DNA of 64,000 nucleotides from Candidatus Rifleibacteriota bacterium (GTDB lineage Bacteria; Muiribacteriota; Ozemobacteria; Ozemobacterales; Ozemobacteraceae): positions 62,001-126,000 of the forward strand of contig JADFZL010000016.1 of assembly GCA_015232575.1 (NCBI GenBank). Reading direction: 5' to 3'. Position numbers and translations under genes: made by a program. Below the pieces are notes generated by a model, which was not told where the DNA came from, did not search any database, and saw only the letters and a list, made by a program, of their open reading frames with translations. Positions 17,061-25,900 of the stretch are shown piece after piece (position 1 is the first letter of the stretch; each line of letters starts with the position of its first letter).

Positions 17061-17555
17061 CTATTTCTTCAGGGGCTTGATGCCACTCAGTATGGCGGCT
17101 ACTTCTTTTTCGTATTTACTGTCGGCGGCTTCATCTGAGAGCCAGTATAACAGAACAGATTTGTCTGATGGACTGTCGATCCAAAGGCAGTAAATGAGAA
17201 GTTTGCCGGCATCCGCGGAACCGTTATATTCGTATGCGTTCATGCCGTTTAGGTCAACTTCTTTGTAGTTTCCGTCATTGTCCCAGGTAATGGAACCTAC
17301 TTTGGACTCCAGGGCGGTATCAATGGCTTCGAACACTTTGTCAGCCTTATCACCTTCCTCAATGCGAAACACCAGCATCATATCACTTCCAGGGGCTTCG
17401 ATCTTAATGATATCCCCTTCTTGTGATGATTTCCAATTGTCGGGAACAGCGATTTCGATCTGGCCCGCTGAATGCGTCAGAGTCGTAGCGATTGAAGTCC
17501 CCGGAAAGACGAGGGCGAGTCCCAGGATCAGTACCCAAACTGTGGTACGAAGCAT
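17061..17555 (-). CDS. Exported protein of unknown function, paralogue of the gene at 16463-16975
   Basis: 164 residues from the ATG at 17555, chosen because AAGGAGA precedes it and the sequence begins with a signal peptide (MLRTTVWVLILGLALVF then SIATT). The mature part follows the same plan as its paralogue: IEIAVPDNWKSSQEGD, MLVFRIEEGDKADKVFEAID, VGSITWDNDGNY, DLNGMNAYEYNG, IYCLWIDSP, VLLYWLSDEAADSKYEKEV, ILSGIKPLKK. The frame upstream to 17684 is not coding-like. The two genes are convergent, an inverted duplication that has diverged considerably. Both are probably periplasmic. Confidence 0.75.
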   Translation of the reverse strand: MLRTTVWVLILGLALVFPGTSIATTLTHSAGQIEIAVPDNWKSSQEGDIIKIEAPGSDMMLVFRIEEGDKADKVFEAIDTALESKVGSITWDNDGNYKEVDLNGMNAYEYNGSADAGKLLIYCLWIDSPSDKSVLLYWLSDEAADSKYEKEVAAILSGIKPLKK

Positions 17556-17695
17556 AAGTTCTCCTTTTAAAATGATATGGGGTAAGATTGAGAAAGTATA
17601 ACAGACCGAAAGAATTCTTGTCAAACAAAGGAAAAGTGATTCAGCAATAATCTGTTTCTCTCTCAGTAACCATTTCAATAACACTTAGGAGTCGA

Positions 17696-17797
17696 ATGTT
17701 TATGGATATTCCTAATTGTGCTGATTGTAAATGCAAGGAAAACATGTACGACACTAAAATCATGTCAAGAAGAGAGCATCAAAGAAACAATTTCTAA
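17696..17797 (+). CDS. Possible 33-residue cysteine-containing small protein
   Basis: ATG 17696 follows TTAGGAGTCGA, a good ribosome site (AGGAG at 17687-17691), and opens 33 codons with a CADCKCKENM motif. Nothing else supports it, no homologue is recognised and it may be chance. It lies between the paralogue pair and the unknown gene at 17858. Confidence 0.25.
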   Translation: MFMDIPNCADCKCKENMYDTKIMSRREHQRNNF

Positions 17798-17857
17798 CAT
17801 TGTGTTGAACAGAAAGAATAAGCTTTTGATTGCTTCATTTAATAAAAAGCATTATCA

Positions 17858-18256
17858 TTGAATTTTAATAAAAAAATCAGGAGCTGGTTTGTTGCGGATT
17901 ACGAAAACAAGGATAAGATATCCAATCTACTTTATTGCTCAGCAAGGAATCTGCTGCATAAAAAAATCAAAATAGAAAATATGATTGTACCGGAAACACT
18001 TGGACAGCTGAAGAACATTTCTATTGAAGCGCGCCTACACTTAATGGAGATTCCTTTAACCTCACTTAAGCAGGAAATTAATAACCTGAAAAGGGAATCC
18101 CGCTATAGATTTGAGCAATTTAGTGTAGAAACCTTTTATTCCGTGCGTGATTTTTCGGCAGACAGAGATATTATTTATGCGGAGCGTGGATTTTATAATT
18201 TCCTGGTTGTCATACGAGCGATTAGAGTGAACGCAAATGCGTTCGGGAGAGGGTAA
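17858..18256 (+). CDS. Hypothetical protein
   Basis: Open frame of 132 codons starting with TTG 17858 (other starts possible, for example ATG 17981). The product is basic and mostly alpha-helical in composition, with IEARLHLMEIPLTSLKQEIN and NLKRESRYRFEQFSVE. No domain is recognised. It ends 3 bases before the next gene, which starts after GGGAGAGGG, so the two are probably one transcript. It may be the first gene of the island or a remnant of a longer one. Confidence 0.4.
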   Translation: MNFNKKIRSWFVADYENKDKISNLLYCSARNLLHKKIKIENMIVPETLGQLKNISIEARLHLMEIPLTSLKQEINNLKRESRYRFEQFSVETFYSVRDFSADRDIIYAERGFYNFLVVIRAIRVNANAFGRG

Positions 18257-18259
18257 GAG

Positions 18260-18811
18260 ATGCGGGAACTCGTATTTCTTGGCATGGATAATCTTTTTGT
18301 TGTATTTTTCAACCTTTGGTTTGTTTTATTGTTTTCAATTGCAGGGTATGGAATTTTACTGAAAACGAATAAACTGGAAAAAAAGCATGAAACATGGTTT
18401 AAAAAATATTTTTTCTGCTGCGTTTGTGGTTTTATTTTATACGCCATCGTTTTAAGTGTCCTTTCAAAAATGTTTATTTCTCAGGATTTTGAAACGGCCT
18501 TTTCAAAATCGCCCCAGCACATTGATTTTGAATTTGAAAATAAAAAGACTACAGTACATGAAGATACAGAAATCAAGAGGTTAAAAAACATTTTTGACAC
18601 GGCAAAATCTGTCAGCGCACATCACTCCCATCCAACAGATACGATCATTTTCCGTGTCGATGGATGTTCAAGTTCATTCATTCTTGGAAAAGACTCACAA
18701 AACAAGAGCGAGTTTTGGTTAAAAGTAAAAAATCCGGAATATGGCCAGGGGGAATTTGTTTTGAACCATTTTCGTTCAATTGAATTGGAAGACTGGTTGA
18801 ATAAACTTTGA
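18260..18811 (+). CDS. Hypothetical membrane protein
   Basis: 183 residues with two hydrophobic segments, about residues 10-32 (VVFFNLWFVLLFSIAGYGIL) and 54-75 (YFFCCVCGFILYAIVLSVLS), joined by a short basic loop. A soluble C-terminal domain of about 105 residues follows, rich in Lys, Glu and Ser and containing IIFRVDGCSSSFILGKDSQN. No family is recognised. A purine-rich site precedes ATG 18260, and the stop is 10 bases before the next membrane gene. Confidence 0.5.
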   Translation: MRELVFLGMDNLFVVFFNLWFVLLFSIAGYGILLKTNKLEKKHETWFKKYFFCCVCGFILYAIVLSVLSKMFISQDFETAFSKSPQHIDFEFENKKTTVHEDTEIKRLKNIFDTAKSVSAHHSHPTDTIIFRVDGCSSSFILGKDSQNKSEFWLKVKNPEYGQGEFVLNHFRSIELEDWLNKL

Positions 18812-18821
18812 GGAACAAAGC

Positions 18822-19187
18822 ATGGAGATCCTGAACCAACAAGCCAGAAGAATTTTCATCGCGGCCGGAATCATTGTTTCCATTCTCATCATTCCGATGC
18901 TGACTCATATCCCGACCGTCTGGCTCTTTGACTATCTTGGAGTTCGCATCGCTTTCGGTTCAGAGGCGGCCTCGCTTGGACAAATAACCGTTACGCATGT
19001 AACCAAGCCTTCAACATTTCATTTTTCCAATGGAAAGAGCATTGATGTCGGTAGTGCACCTTCATTCCTGAGTCTTCTTTTTTTCGGCATCATCACCTTG
19101 CCGTTGTTGCTGGCACACGGATACCTCATCAAGCGGTTTGCCCCGGAATGGTTCCTGAAGGGGAAAATTGTTTATGAAAAGCAATGA
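18822..19187 (+). CDS. Hypothetical small membrane protein
   Basis: 121 residues, with one membrane segment near residues 11-33 (IFIAAGIIVSILIIPMLTHI) and another near 83-103 (FLSLLFFGIITLPLLLAHGY). The loop between them contains FGSEAASLGQITVTHVTK and faces one side of the membrane. GAGGAAC is placed well before ATG 18822. With the preceding gene it forms a two-gene membrane unit of unknown role just ahead of the DUF262 module. Confidence 0.5.
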   Translation: MEILNQQARRIFIAAGIIVSILIIPMLTHIPTVWLFDYLGVRIAFGSEAASLGQITVTHVTKPSTFHFSNGKSIDVGSAPSFLSLLFFGIITLPLLLAHGYLIKRFAPEWFLKGKIVYEKQ

Positions 19188-19377
19188 AAGTACAATGCCT
19201 GTTTCCCAGATAAAAATCCCAGGGAGCAAGATTGCTTCAGTGCTTTCAGATCATGAAGGATGTTTTTTACAAGTCAGGAATGTTCACCTTCCGAAATGGA
19301 TCTTCGATACGGTGCGAAAGCCTAGCCAACGCGCATACAACCTGTTGAACCCGGCAAGCGGCTCAGTTTTGTGTTAG
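19174..19377 (+). CDS. Hypothetical short protein, possibly a truncated gene
   Basis: 67 codons from ATG 19174, overlapping the end of the preceding gene by 14 bases. The product has no membrane segment and no recognised motif. The last residues (LLNPASGSVLC) look random, so it may be a truncated gene or chance. The 148 bases after it up to the DUF262 start hold no convincing gene. Confidence 0.3.
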   Translation: MKSNESTMPVSQIKIPGSKIASVLSDHEGCFLQVRNVHLPKWIFDTVRKPSQRAYNLLNPASGSVLC

Positions 19378-19525
19378 CCGTCAAGATACGGAAATCGAGA
19401 GGATGATTATGTCCAGCTACTTTTCTGCTTTTTTCGGTTGATAAGAACTGCTTTTTTTGCTAGACTTCTGTTCTAGGGGAACATAGATACTAAAATGATG
19501 GAATGGAAGGAATCTTCGGATATAA

Positions 19526-20629
19526 ATGAATAATGAAGAAAAATTTACCGATGACCAAGAAATTGAAGGGCTCGGCAAAGATGAAGATGAATCATTAGGT
19601 GATTACCCGATTGACACCCTGCTAATCAGAAGTGAGACACGCACAGTTCATGATGTAATAAGAAGGACTGACATGGGTGCGTTTGTGATGGATCCTGATT
19701 TTCAACGTGACTTTATCTGGGATAACAACAAACAAAGCAAATTAATTGAATCAGTTCTTATGAGGATTCCGTTGCCTGTTTTATACCTCGCTGAGGATGA
19801 AAAGGGACGAATGATCGTTGTTGATGGCTTGCAGAGGTTAACAACGTTTCAACGATTTGTAAAAAATCAACTTCAATTAAAGCTTTCAAATCAGCCTGAT
19901 CTTGATAAAAAATTTTTTAGAGATCTTTCCCCCAAGTTACAAAATCGCGTTGAAGATTTCAATCTGATTCTCTATATCATTGATGCCAAAGTTCCCGAAA
20001 GGGCACGGTTGGATATTTTCGATAGAGTAAATAGTGGTGTGCCTCTTAGTCGTCAGCAGATGCGTAATTGTTTATACAACGGACAGGCAACTCGATTTCT
20101 TAAGAATGAGGCTGCAACTGAACTCTTTATAATGGCTACTGGAGGAAGCTTAAGGACTCAATCTATGCGAGATCGAGAATTTGTTAATCGATTTTGTGCT
20201 TTTAGCTTACTATCTCTGGATACTTACAGAAATGAGATGGACGAATGGTTGGCCCGAGCACTTAAACAAATGAATGGAATGAGTCAAACAGAATTATTTA
20301 AGTTATCGCAATCATTTCAAAACTCTTTAATCAATAATTATATTCTTTTTAAGGAACATGCTTTTCGGAAACATAACCCGTTACAAGATCGGCGAAGTGT
20401 GCTTAATGCTTCTCTTTGGGATATCATGACTACTGGATTGTCTAAGTATTCTCAAGATCAAGTTCAGGTTCATTCTGATAAGTTAAAAAAAATGTTTTAT
20501 GCAATACTTGATGATGAAAGATTTATCTGGTCAATTACTTACGGTCCTAATAGTCAAGATCGAGTAAAATATCGTTTTGAAGCGATTCGAAAAATTCTGG
20601 CGGAGGTTTTTGGTGATAAATCGTCTTGA
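19526..20629 (+). CDS. DUF262 (GmrS-like) domain protein
   Basis: 367 residues. The N-terminal DUF262 domain is seen in MDPDFQRDFIWDNNKQSKLI, LMRIPLPVLYLAEDE, VVDGLQRLTTF and DIFDRVNSGVPLSRQQMRN. DUF262 has a ParB/sulfiredoxin-like fold and forms the N-terminal half of type IV GmrSD nucleases and of BrxU; the usual DGQQR motif is DGLQR here. The DUF1524 HNH half is absent; the C-terminal 150 residues look helical. The next gene starts inside its 3' end (17-base overlap), so it and the DUF3696 ATPase are coupled. The pairing suggests an anti-phage or anti-plasmid module (inference). Confidence 0.8.
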   Translation: MNNEEKFTDDQEIEGLGKDEDESLGDYPIDTLLIRSETRTVHDVIRRTDMGAFVMDPDFQRDFIWDNNKQSKLIESVLMRIPLPVLYLAEDEKGRMIVVDGLQRLTTFQRFVKNQLQLKLSNQPDLDKKFFRDLSPKLQNRVEDFNLILYIIDAKVPERARLDIFDRVNSGVPLSRQQMRNCLYNGQATRFLKNEAATELFIMATGGSLRTQSMRDREFVNRFCAFSLLSLDTYRNEMDEWLARALKQMNGMSQTELFKLSQSFQNSLINNYILFKEHAFRKHNPLQDRRSVLNASLWDIMTTGLSKYSQDQVQVHSDKLKKMFYAILDDERFIWSITYGPNSQDRVKYRFEAIRKILAEVFGDKSS

Positions 20630-21749
20630 TCTTAGATGTTTTAAGTGCTTTGAATTCCTAAAGCTTCCGCTGGGTCAGTTGACGCTTCTATCTGGAGCAA
20701 ACGCGTCTGGCAAGTCTTCTGTATTACAGGCACTTGCATTACTACACCAAACTATGCAGGAAAATGAATGGTCCACTCGCTTAATTCTCAATGGTGACAC
20801 AATAAAATTAGGTAATGTCATCGATGTTATTGACAAAATAAACGGTAGAAGTACATTAGAAATCGGTTTAGTCGATGATGGACAAACATACACCTGGAGC
20901 TTCGTTGGCGAACGCTCTGAAATGTCTATGGCCGTTGATTCTGTAGTGTTTGATGGTACAAAATATGAAAAGATTGATTCTCTTCAATTTTTGTTGCCAC
21001 CAAATATAAGTTCCGGCTCGAATTTATCTGGCCGATTGTGTCGCCTTAGCTATCTTACAGCAGAACGAATTGGTCCAAAAGAAATATACCCAATTGAAGA
21101 TCGTCAAACATCTGGGGTTGTAGGTGCGGCTGGTGAGCGGGCGGTAAGTGTTTTACATTGGGGAAAAGATAACCCTGTTATTAGTGAATTGGTCATTCAA
21201 GGGACCCCAAACACCTTGTTTCATCAAGTCTCTGAGAGAATGCGCTTGTTTTTCCCAGGTTGTGCTTTGGCACTACAGGCAATTTCACAAGCAAGTGCGG
21301 TAACGCTTGGTTTAAGAACCTCTGAAGATACTGATTTTCACCGCCCGGTAAATGTTGGTTTTGGTTTGACTCAGATACTTCCGATCGTTATCGCTGCGCT
21401 TTCTGCCTCGAAAGATGATATCTTGTTAATTGAAAATCCTGAAGTACACTTGCATCCGGCTGGTCAGGCCATGATGGGCCAATTTTTGGCCGATGTTTCT
21501 CAAGCTGGAGTGCAGGTAATTGTTGAAACTCATAGTGACCATGTTTTAAATGGAATTCGTCGCTCAGTTAAAAAAGGACTAATCAATCCAGAAAAAGTTG
21601 CTATTCATTTTTTCAAACCTCGTCTCAATTCCATGCCTCAAGTCATCAGTCCTGTAATTGATATTACCGGCAACATAGATGTTTGGCCAGATGGATTCTT
21701 TGACCAGTTCGATAAGGATATGAATTATTTTGCAGGCTGGAGAGAATAA
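20613..21749 (+). CDS. DUF3696-type AAA ATPase
   Basis: About 378 residues from GTG 20613, chosen because GGCGGAGG lies 8 bases upstream and the product then begins INRLDLRCFKCFEFLKLPL, as this family does. Walker A is SGANASGKSS, VGFGLTQILPIVIAALSA is the signature region, LLIENPEVHLHPAGQ is Walker B, and VIVETHSDHVLNGIR is the switch region. The end VIDITGNIDVWPDGFFDQFD is the DUF3696 C-terminal motif. Such RecF/OLD-like ATPases are common in defence loci, often beside DUF262 proteins. It should be cytosolic and act on DNA or as a sensor of its partner (inference). Confidence 0.85.
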   Translation: MINRLDLRCFKCFEFLKLPLGQLTLLSGANASGKSSVLQALALLHQTMQENEWSTRLILNGDTIKLGNVIDVIDKINGRSTLEIGLVDDGQTYTWSFVGERSEMSMAVDSVVFDGTKYEKIDSLQFLLPPNISSGSNLSGRLCRLSYLTAERIGPKEIYPIEDRQTSGVVGAAGERAVSVLHWGKDNPVISELVIQGTPNTLFHQVSERMRLFFPGCALALQAISQASAVTLGLRTSEDTDFHRPVNVGFGLTQILPIVIAALSASKDDILLIENPEVHLHPAGQAMMGQFLADVSQAGVQVIVETHSDHVLNGIRRSVKKGLINPEKVAIHFFKPRLNSMPQVISPVIDITGNIDVWPDGFFDQFDKDMNYFAGWRE

Positions 21750-21750
21750 T

Positions 21751-22701
21751 TTGGATTTCATTGTGAACGATTTGTCCATTAAAGGGCAGTTTCCCGATAT
21801 TCCCAGCTTTTGTGATGCTATTCGCCGGGTTATGAGTATGCGAAATATTGCGAAAAGATTCGGGAGAGAAATATATTGCCACCGCAATGTTGTTAATGCG
21901 CAGGTTACTCCGAAATTTATAATGCAGCAAGCAATACAGGGTTTTGACAGAAATGAAGGACAGGCAATTATGCAATGGCTCACGCGAAATGGACCATTTT
22001 GGGAGGATTCAAGACTCCACAACCCTTCTGATTACTTAGAATGTTGTGAAGAAATAGTAACTGACTCTGCTATCGGAGAAGCGGCTTTAGCCTCACTACA
22101 TGAAGTCAGGCGTGATCTTGTCAGCTTGTCGCCTTCTTCATGGGAATATACACCCATTGATGTCTACCTGAGAGGTAATGATGATAAAAGTCAGTTGTTG
22201 AAGGTTGTAAATCATTGGCATGAAAATTCGCTAACATCAGTCTTAGAAGGCAATCCTTTACCGATTTCATCCTGGCAACAACTTGCTACTTTTTCAAAAT
22301 CGCATTGTTCTGATCTTATATTTTCCGAAGATGCCTTTAAGCCACTCGAAGGATCACCCTTCGTGCCCGGAGCATCAGAAAAAATTTTGATGCTATTGAA
22401 AATTTTAAATTTTTTTAAAAACTGTTTCGACGAGAAGAAGAAAAGAACCATGAAAGGACATCAGCTTTATCAGGAGTACTTTACTGGGAGCAAAGCATGG
22501 TTTACCGATTCATCTGTCAGTGAAAAACACGATTTTATTTCCGAACTAACGTTTAAACATCCCAAAGACGGTGCAGCTATTTTTTGTCCGTGGCACGGCA
22601 AAGTAAAGTCACATCAAATGCGTGTTCATTTTTCTTGGCCGATTCGTTCTGATGAACCTCTTTATGTAGTTTATATTGGTCCAAAAATAACGAAAAGATA
22701 G
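21751..22701 (+). CDS. Unknown protein, third gene of the DUF262/DUF3696 module
   Basis: About 316 residues. It starts 1 base after the ATPase stop, probably at TTG 21751 with GGAGAG upstream; GTG 21763 is the alternative. No domain is recognised with confidence. Visible features are SFCDAIRRVMSMRNIAKRFG near the N-terminus, a central WEYTPIDVYL, and a striking C-terminal block with FCPWHGKV, MRVHFSWPI and LYVVYIGPKITKR that looks conserved. It is the best place to look for an effector, because the two partner proteins supply a ParB-like domain and an ATPase but no obvious nuclease. The function is unknown. Confidence 0.6.
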   Translation: MDFIVNDLSIKGQFPDIPSFCDAIRRVMSMRNIAKRFGREIYCHRNVVNAQVTPKFIMQQAIQGFDRNEGQAIMQWLTRNGPFWEDSRLHNPSDYLECCEEIVTDSAIGEAALASLHEVRRDLVSLSPSSWEYTPIDVYLRGNDDKSQLLKVVNHWHENSLTSVLEGNPLPISSWQQLATFSKSHCSDLIFSEDAFKPLEGSPFVPGASEKILMLLKILNFFKNCFDEKKKRTMKGHQLYQEYFTGSKAWFTDSSVSEKHDFISELTFKHPKDGAAIFCPWHGKVKSHQMRVHFSWPIRSDEPLYVVYIGPKITKR

Positions 22702-22961
22702 GTTGGATTTTAATATATGTCTCTTAAGGGATTTATTGAGGAGACAGATTTTATAGAAATGGATTAGGGGTTTTTCGTTGAAAAAATGTTTGGATGTCAT
22801 GAAACCAATCTTACACGAAGCCAGCTAAATTGCTCAGCAAAAATTTAAGGGTTATGGGCTGGACTAGGTTGAGCAAGGTTAACGAACCGCTTTCGTGGAG
22901 ATTTTCAAATATTCGGAAATGCAAACAGCGACCGCCGCCTATAAAGGAGTAACCAGATAAC

Positions 22962-25900
22962 ATGGTATCGAAAAACAAGCCATTATCGGCTGCCTCTGAC
23001 ACACTTGCCAAGGCTGCAGCCAAAGCTGGTATTTCCCAACTTGCTTTGAATTCGGCTCGTGCTTGGCTCGCGGAGCAACTTGTGGCTCACGAGTATGCGA
23101 AATTGGGACAGGGGGGACACGTAGATTCTCAAGTGCCATTGCGCAGGGTGTTTGTCGATTTACCGGTGACGGATGGTCAGAATGTCGTGTCTCAACACGA
23201 CCCACGTCAATACTTCCTGTCCGAGTTGCTATCCTCGCCTCCCCTCAATTTAAGCGATTACTTTAATCTGAGAAGTATTGGGTGTTTATCTTCATCAAAC
23301 CTTGAGGATGTGGTTGAGTCGGATGGACTTCAGTTCAAGGGCAGGGCAGAGCGGCACCACTGCAAGTCTGACTTGGGGGCAACACTTTTGATAGGTGGGC
23401 CTGGCCAGGGCAAATCGACCCTGGGGCAGCTTGCTTGCCAGGTCCATCGCGCAGCATTGCTTAAGGCGGTGGAAAGCGAACTTACTTCTGCACAGCGCGA
23501 TTTGGTGAATTCTTTCGGGTCTGTAACCCAAAAGGGGATGAGCTTGCAACAACGCCAATCTCTTGGATTCCCCAAATCCCCATTCCTTCCACTACAGATT
23601 TCTCTACCGGACCTCGCAGCATGGCTTGCAAAGGTGCCACCGAACATGGTGAATGAGCAGCTTCCGGTCCTTCTTTGTTTTCTTGCCGACTTGCCAAGTG
23701 CTAAGACATGTGCTCTGAGTGCCGACATTCTGCTGGCGCTCGCAAGCAATATGCCGTCTTTGCTTGTACTTGACGGGTTCGACGAAGTGGGCGCTACCCA
23801 GGACCGGGAACGCATTGTGGCCGTGGCTCGTGATCTGCTCCTGCTTCTTGCTCGACGGGGTGCATCAACCCAAGTCGTTGCGACTACCCGACCTCAAGGC
23901 TATGCGGGTGAGCTTAGTCAGATTTGCGTTAGTTTTCGAATCCTCTATCTTTCACCATTGCGAAAAGAAGAAGCGTTGGAATACGCTCGGAAGTTGGTGG
24001 ATGCGAAGATCTCTAGTGCGGATTTACGAGAAACAACATATGCGCGTCTTCTTGAAGCAGCGGCTGAACCAGCGACTGAACGTCTTCTCACCACGCCACT
24101 CCAAGTAACGATTCTCACTGCATTGGTTCAGCATTTAGGGCGAGCTCCTCGCGAGCGTTGGAATCTGTTCTCAAGGTATTTTGGTTACACCTATGACCGG
24201 GAAATTGAGCGAAATTCTTACGCGTCACAATTACTTGCAGACCATAGGACCCACATTGAGCGGATTCATGCACGAGTCGCACTATTACTTCAAGTGGAAG
24301 CAGAACGAGATGGAGGTGCTTCTGCACGCATGTCGGGTGAACGTCTTAAGGAGGTTATCGAGGCAGTTCTTTCGGAGGACGAAGTTTCGGTAGATGAACG
24401 AAAATACTTGGTAGGCGAGATTGCTGTCGCCGCTGAACAGCGACTTGTGTTCCTAGTGGAGCCTGAGCCTGGGAGTTTTGGGTTTGAAATTCGGTCACTT
24501 CAGGAATTCATGGCAGCCTGGGCACTCACATCTGGCCGAGACACTGAAGTCGAGGCACGCTTACAACAAGTGGCAAAGGCCCCTATGTTCCGGAATGTTG
24601 CCCTGTTTGCAGCAAGCCGACTTTTTAGCGAGGGCTCCCCTCTTCGTGATGTTTTAGCGGACCGTATATGTGGAAGTCTTGACAATGACTCGGACGACGA
24701 ATTATTCTGTTTTACTCGGGCTGGAGGATTGCTGGCATTGGAAACTCTCGAGGAAGGTGCAGTTCTTTCGCAACCCAAGCGTGCTCGTGCTCTGATGACA
24801 CGAGCGACAGGCCTTCTCTCGCTCCCGCCAGGGAATGAACACGTTCGCCTTGCCCGAGTGGCTAATAGCGACACAACTGTTGTCCTGCAGAATGCCATTG
24901 AACAGACTTTGGGTTGTAACCAAAATGAATGTAAGTTTAATCCTCAGGCAGCGTGGGTTTGTCTCATTGATGCGACGAATCGCAATGAAAAATGGGCAAT
25001 AGAACTTGGGGATAAGTTTTGGTCTAAGCTGGACGAGGTGCCCTTGTTACTCAATGTTTGTGACAGAGTCCAAATACCGATCGGAAGGTGGGTTGCCACT
25101 AAGTTAGAGCACAGTGCTGAAGTGATTTCACCTGAGTGTTTTGTTAATATGCCAGTAATCCCTCTGGAACCGGGGATCTCACATAACTGGGTTTCGTGGC
25201 TAGTCGAGGTCAACGAAAAGAGAGAACGGTGTCGTCGCGCGGGAAGGTTTTGGGGTGGCCATCCTCTTATGACCTGTCAAGCTTTGGACAAAATCATTCC
25301 AACCCATCCCGTCCCAACTCCGTGGAAGGTGTGGGTAATGGCAGCACAATTTGAGATCGAACCCAATGCGTCTCAACTCGCAAAGACGCTTTTGGCAGTT
25401 GCTAAAGGGATTCCTGTTTCGGAATGGCAGGGACTGCAATGGTTTTCTTCTTGGCCCTTATTCACCTGCTTAGCTGCGGCGGAGACACCAGCGGAATTGT
25501 GTGGATTTGCCGAAAAACTACTTTCTGGAGAACTTGGAGACACAGCCGACTGGCGGAATGCAGAAAAGTCATGGAACGTCAAACGTGACCTGGCAGCAGT
25601 GTTAGACTACGCGACTGAAGCCATACCATGGTCTAAGGAATCAATCAAACAAGCCCCGCCGTTGTTTGGATTTCCCGCTTGGAAGGTCCTGTCTTCGGCG
25701 GGCGGGAATGCTTTAACAATACAAACTCTTTTGTCCAAGGCGAAACATGCATTTCAAAAAAATTGCTCACCCAAAATTAAGCAACGACTTGCAGAAATTT
25801 GCTTGGACTTTCTGGGCTACGTTTCGACTGGGGCGTCGATAAAAAACTTTGATGTTTCAGAATTGCTGGAAGCTGCACCTGGCAATGTCTTGTTCCTTTT

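Noticed and set aside
17556..17684. N-terminal extension of the minus-strand exported protein
   Set aside because: The signal peptide and ribosome site place the start at 17555; the extension has no coding character.
18822..19187. Small membrane protein as a phage holin
   Set aside because: Two membrane segments fit loosely, but the size, the long loop and the lack of any lysin or phage gene nearby do not support it.
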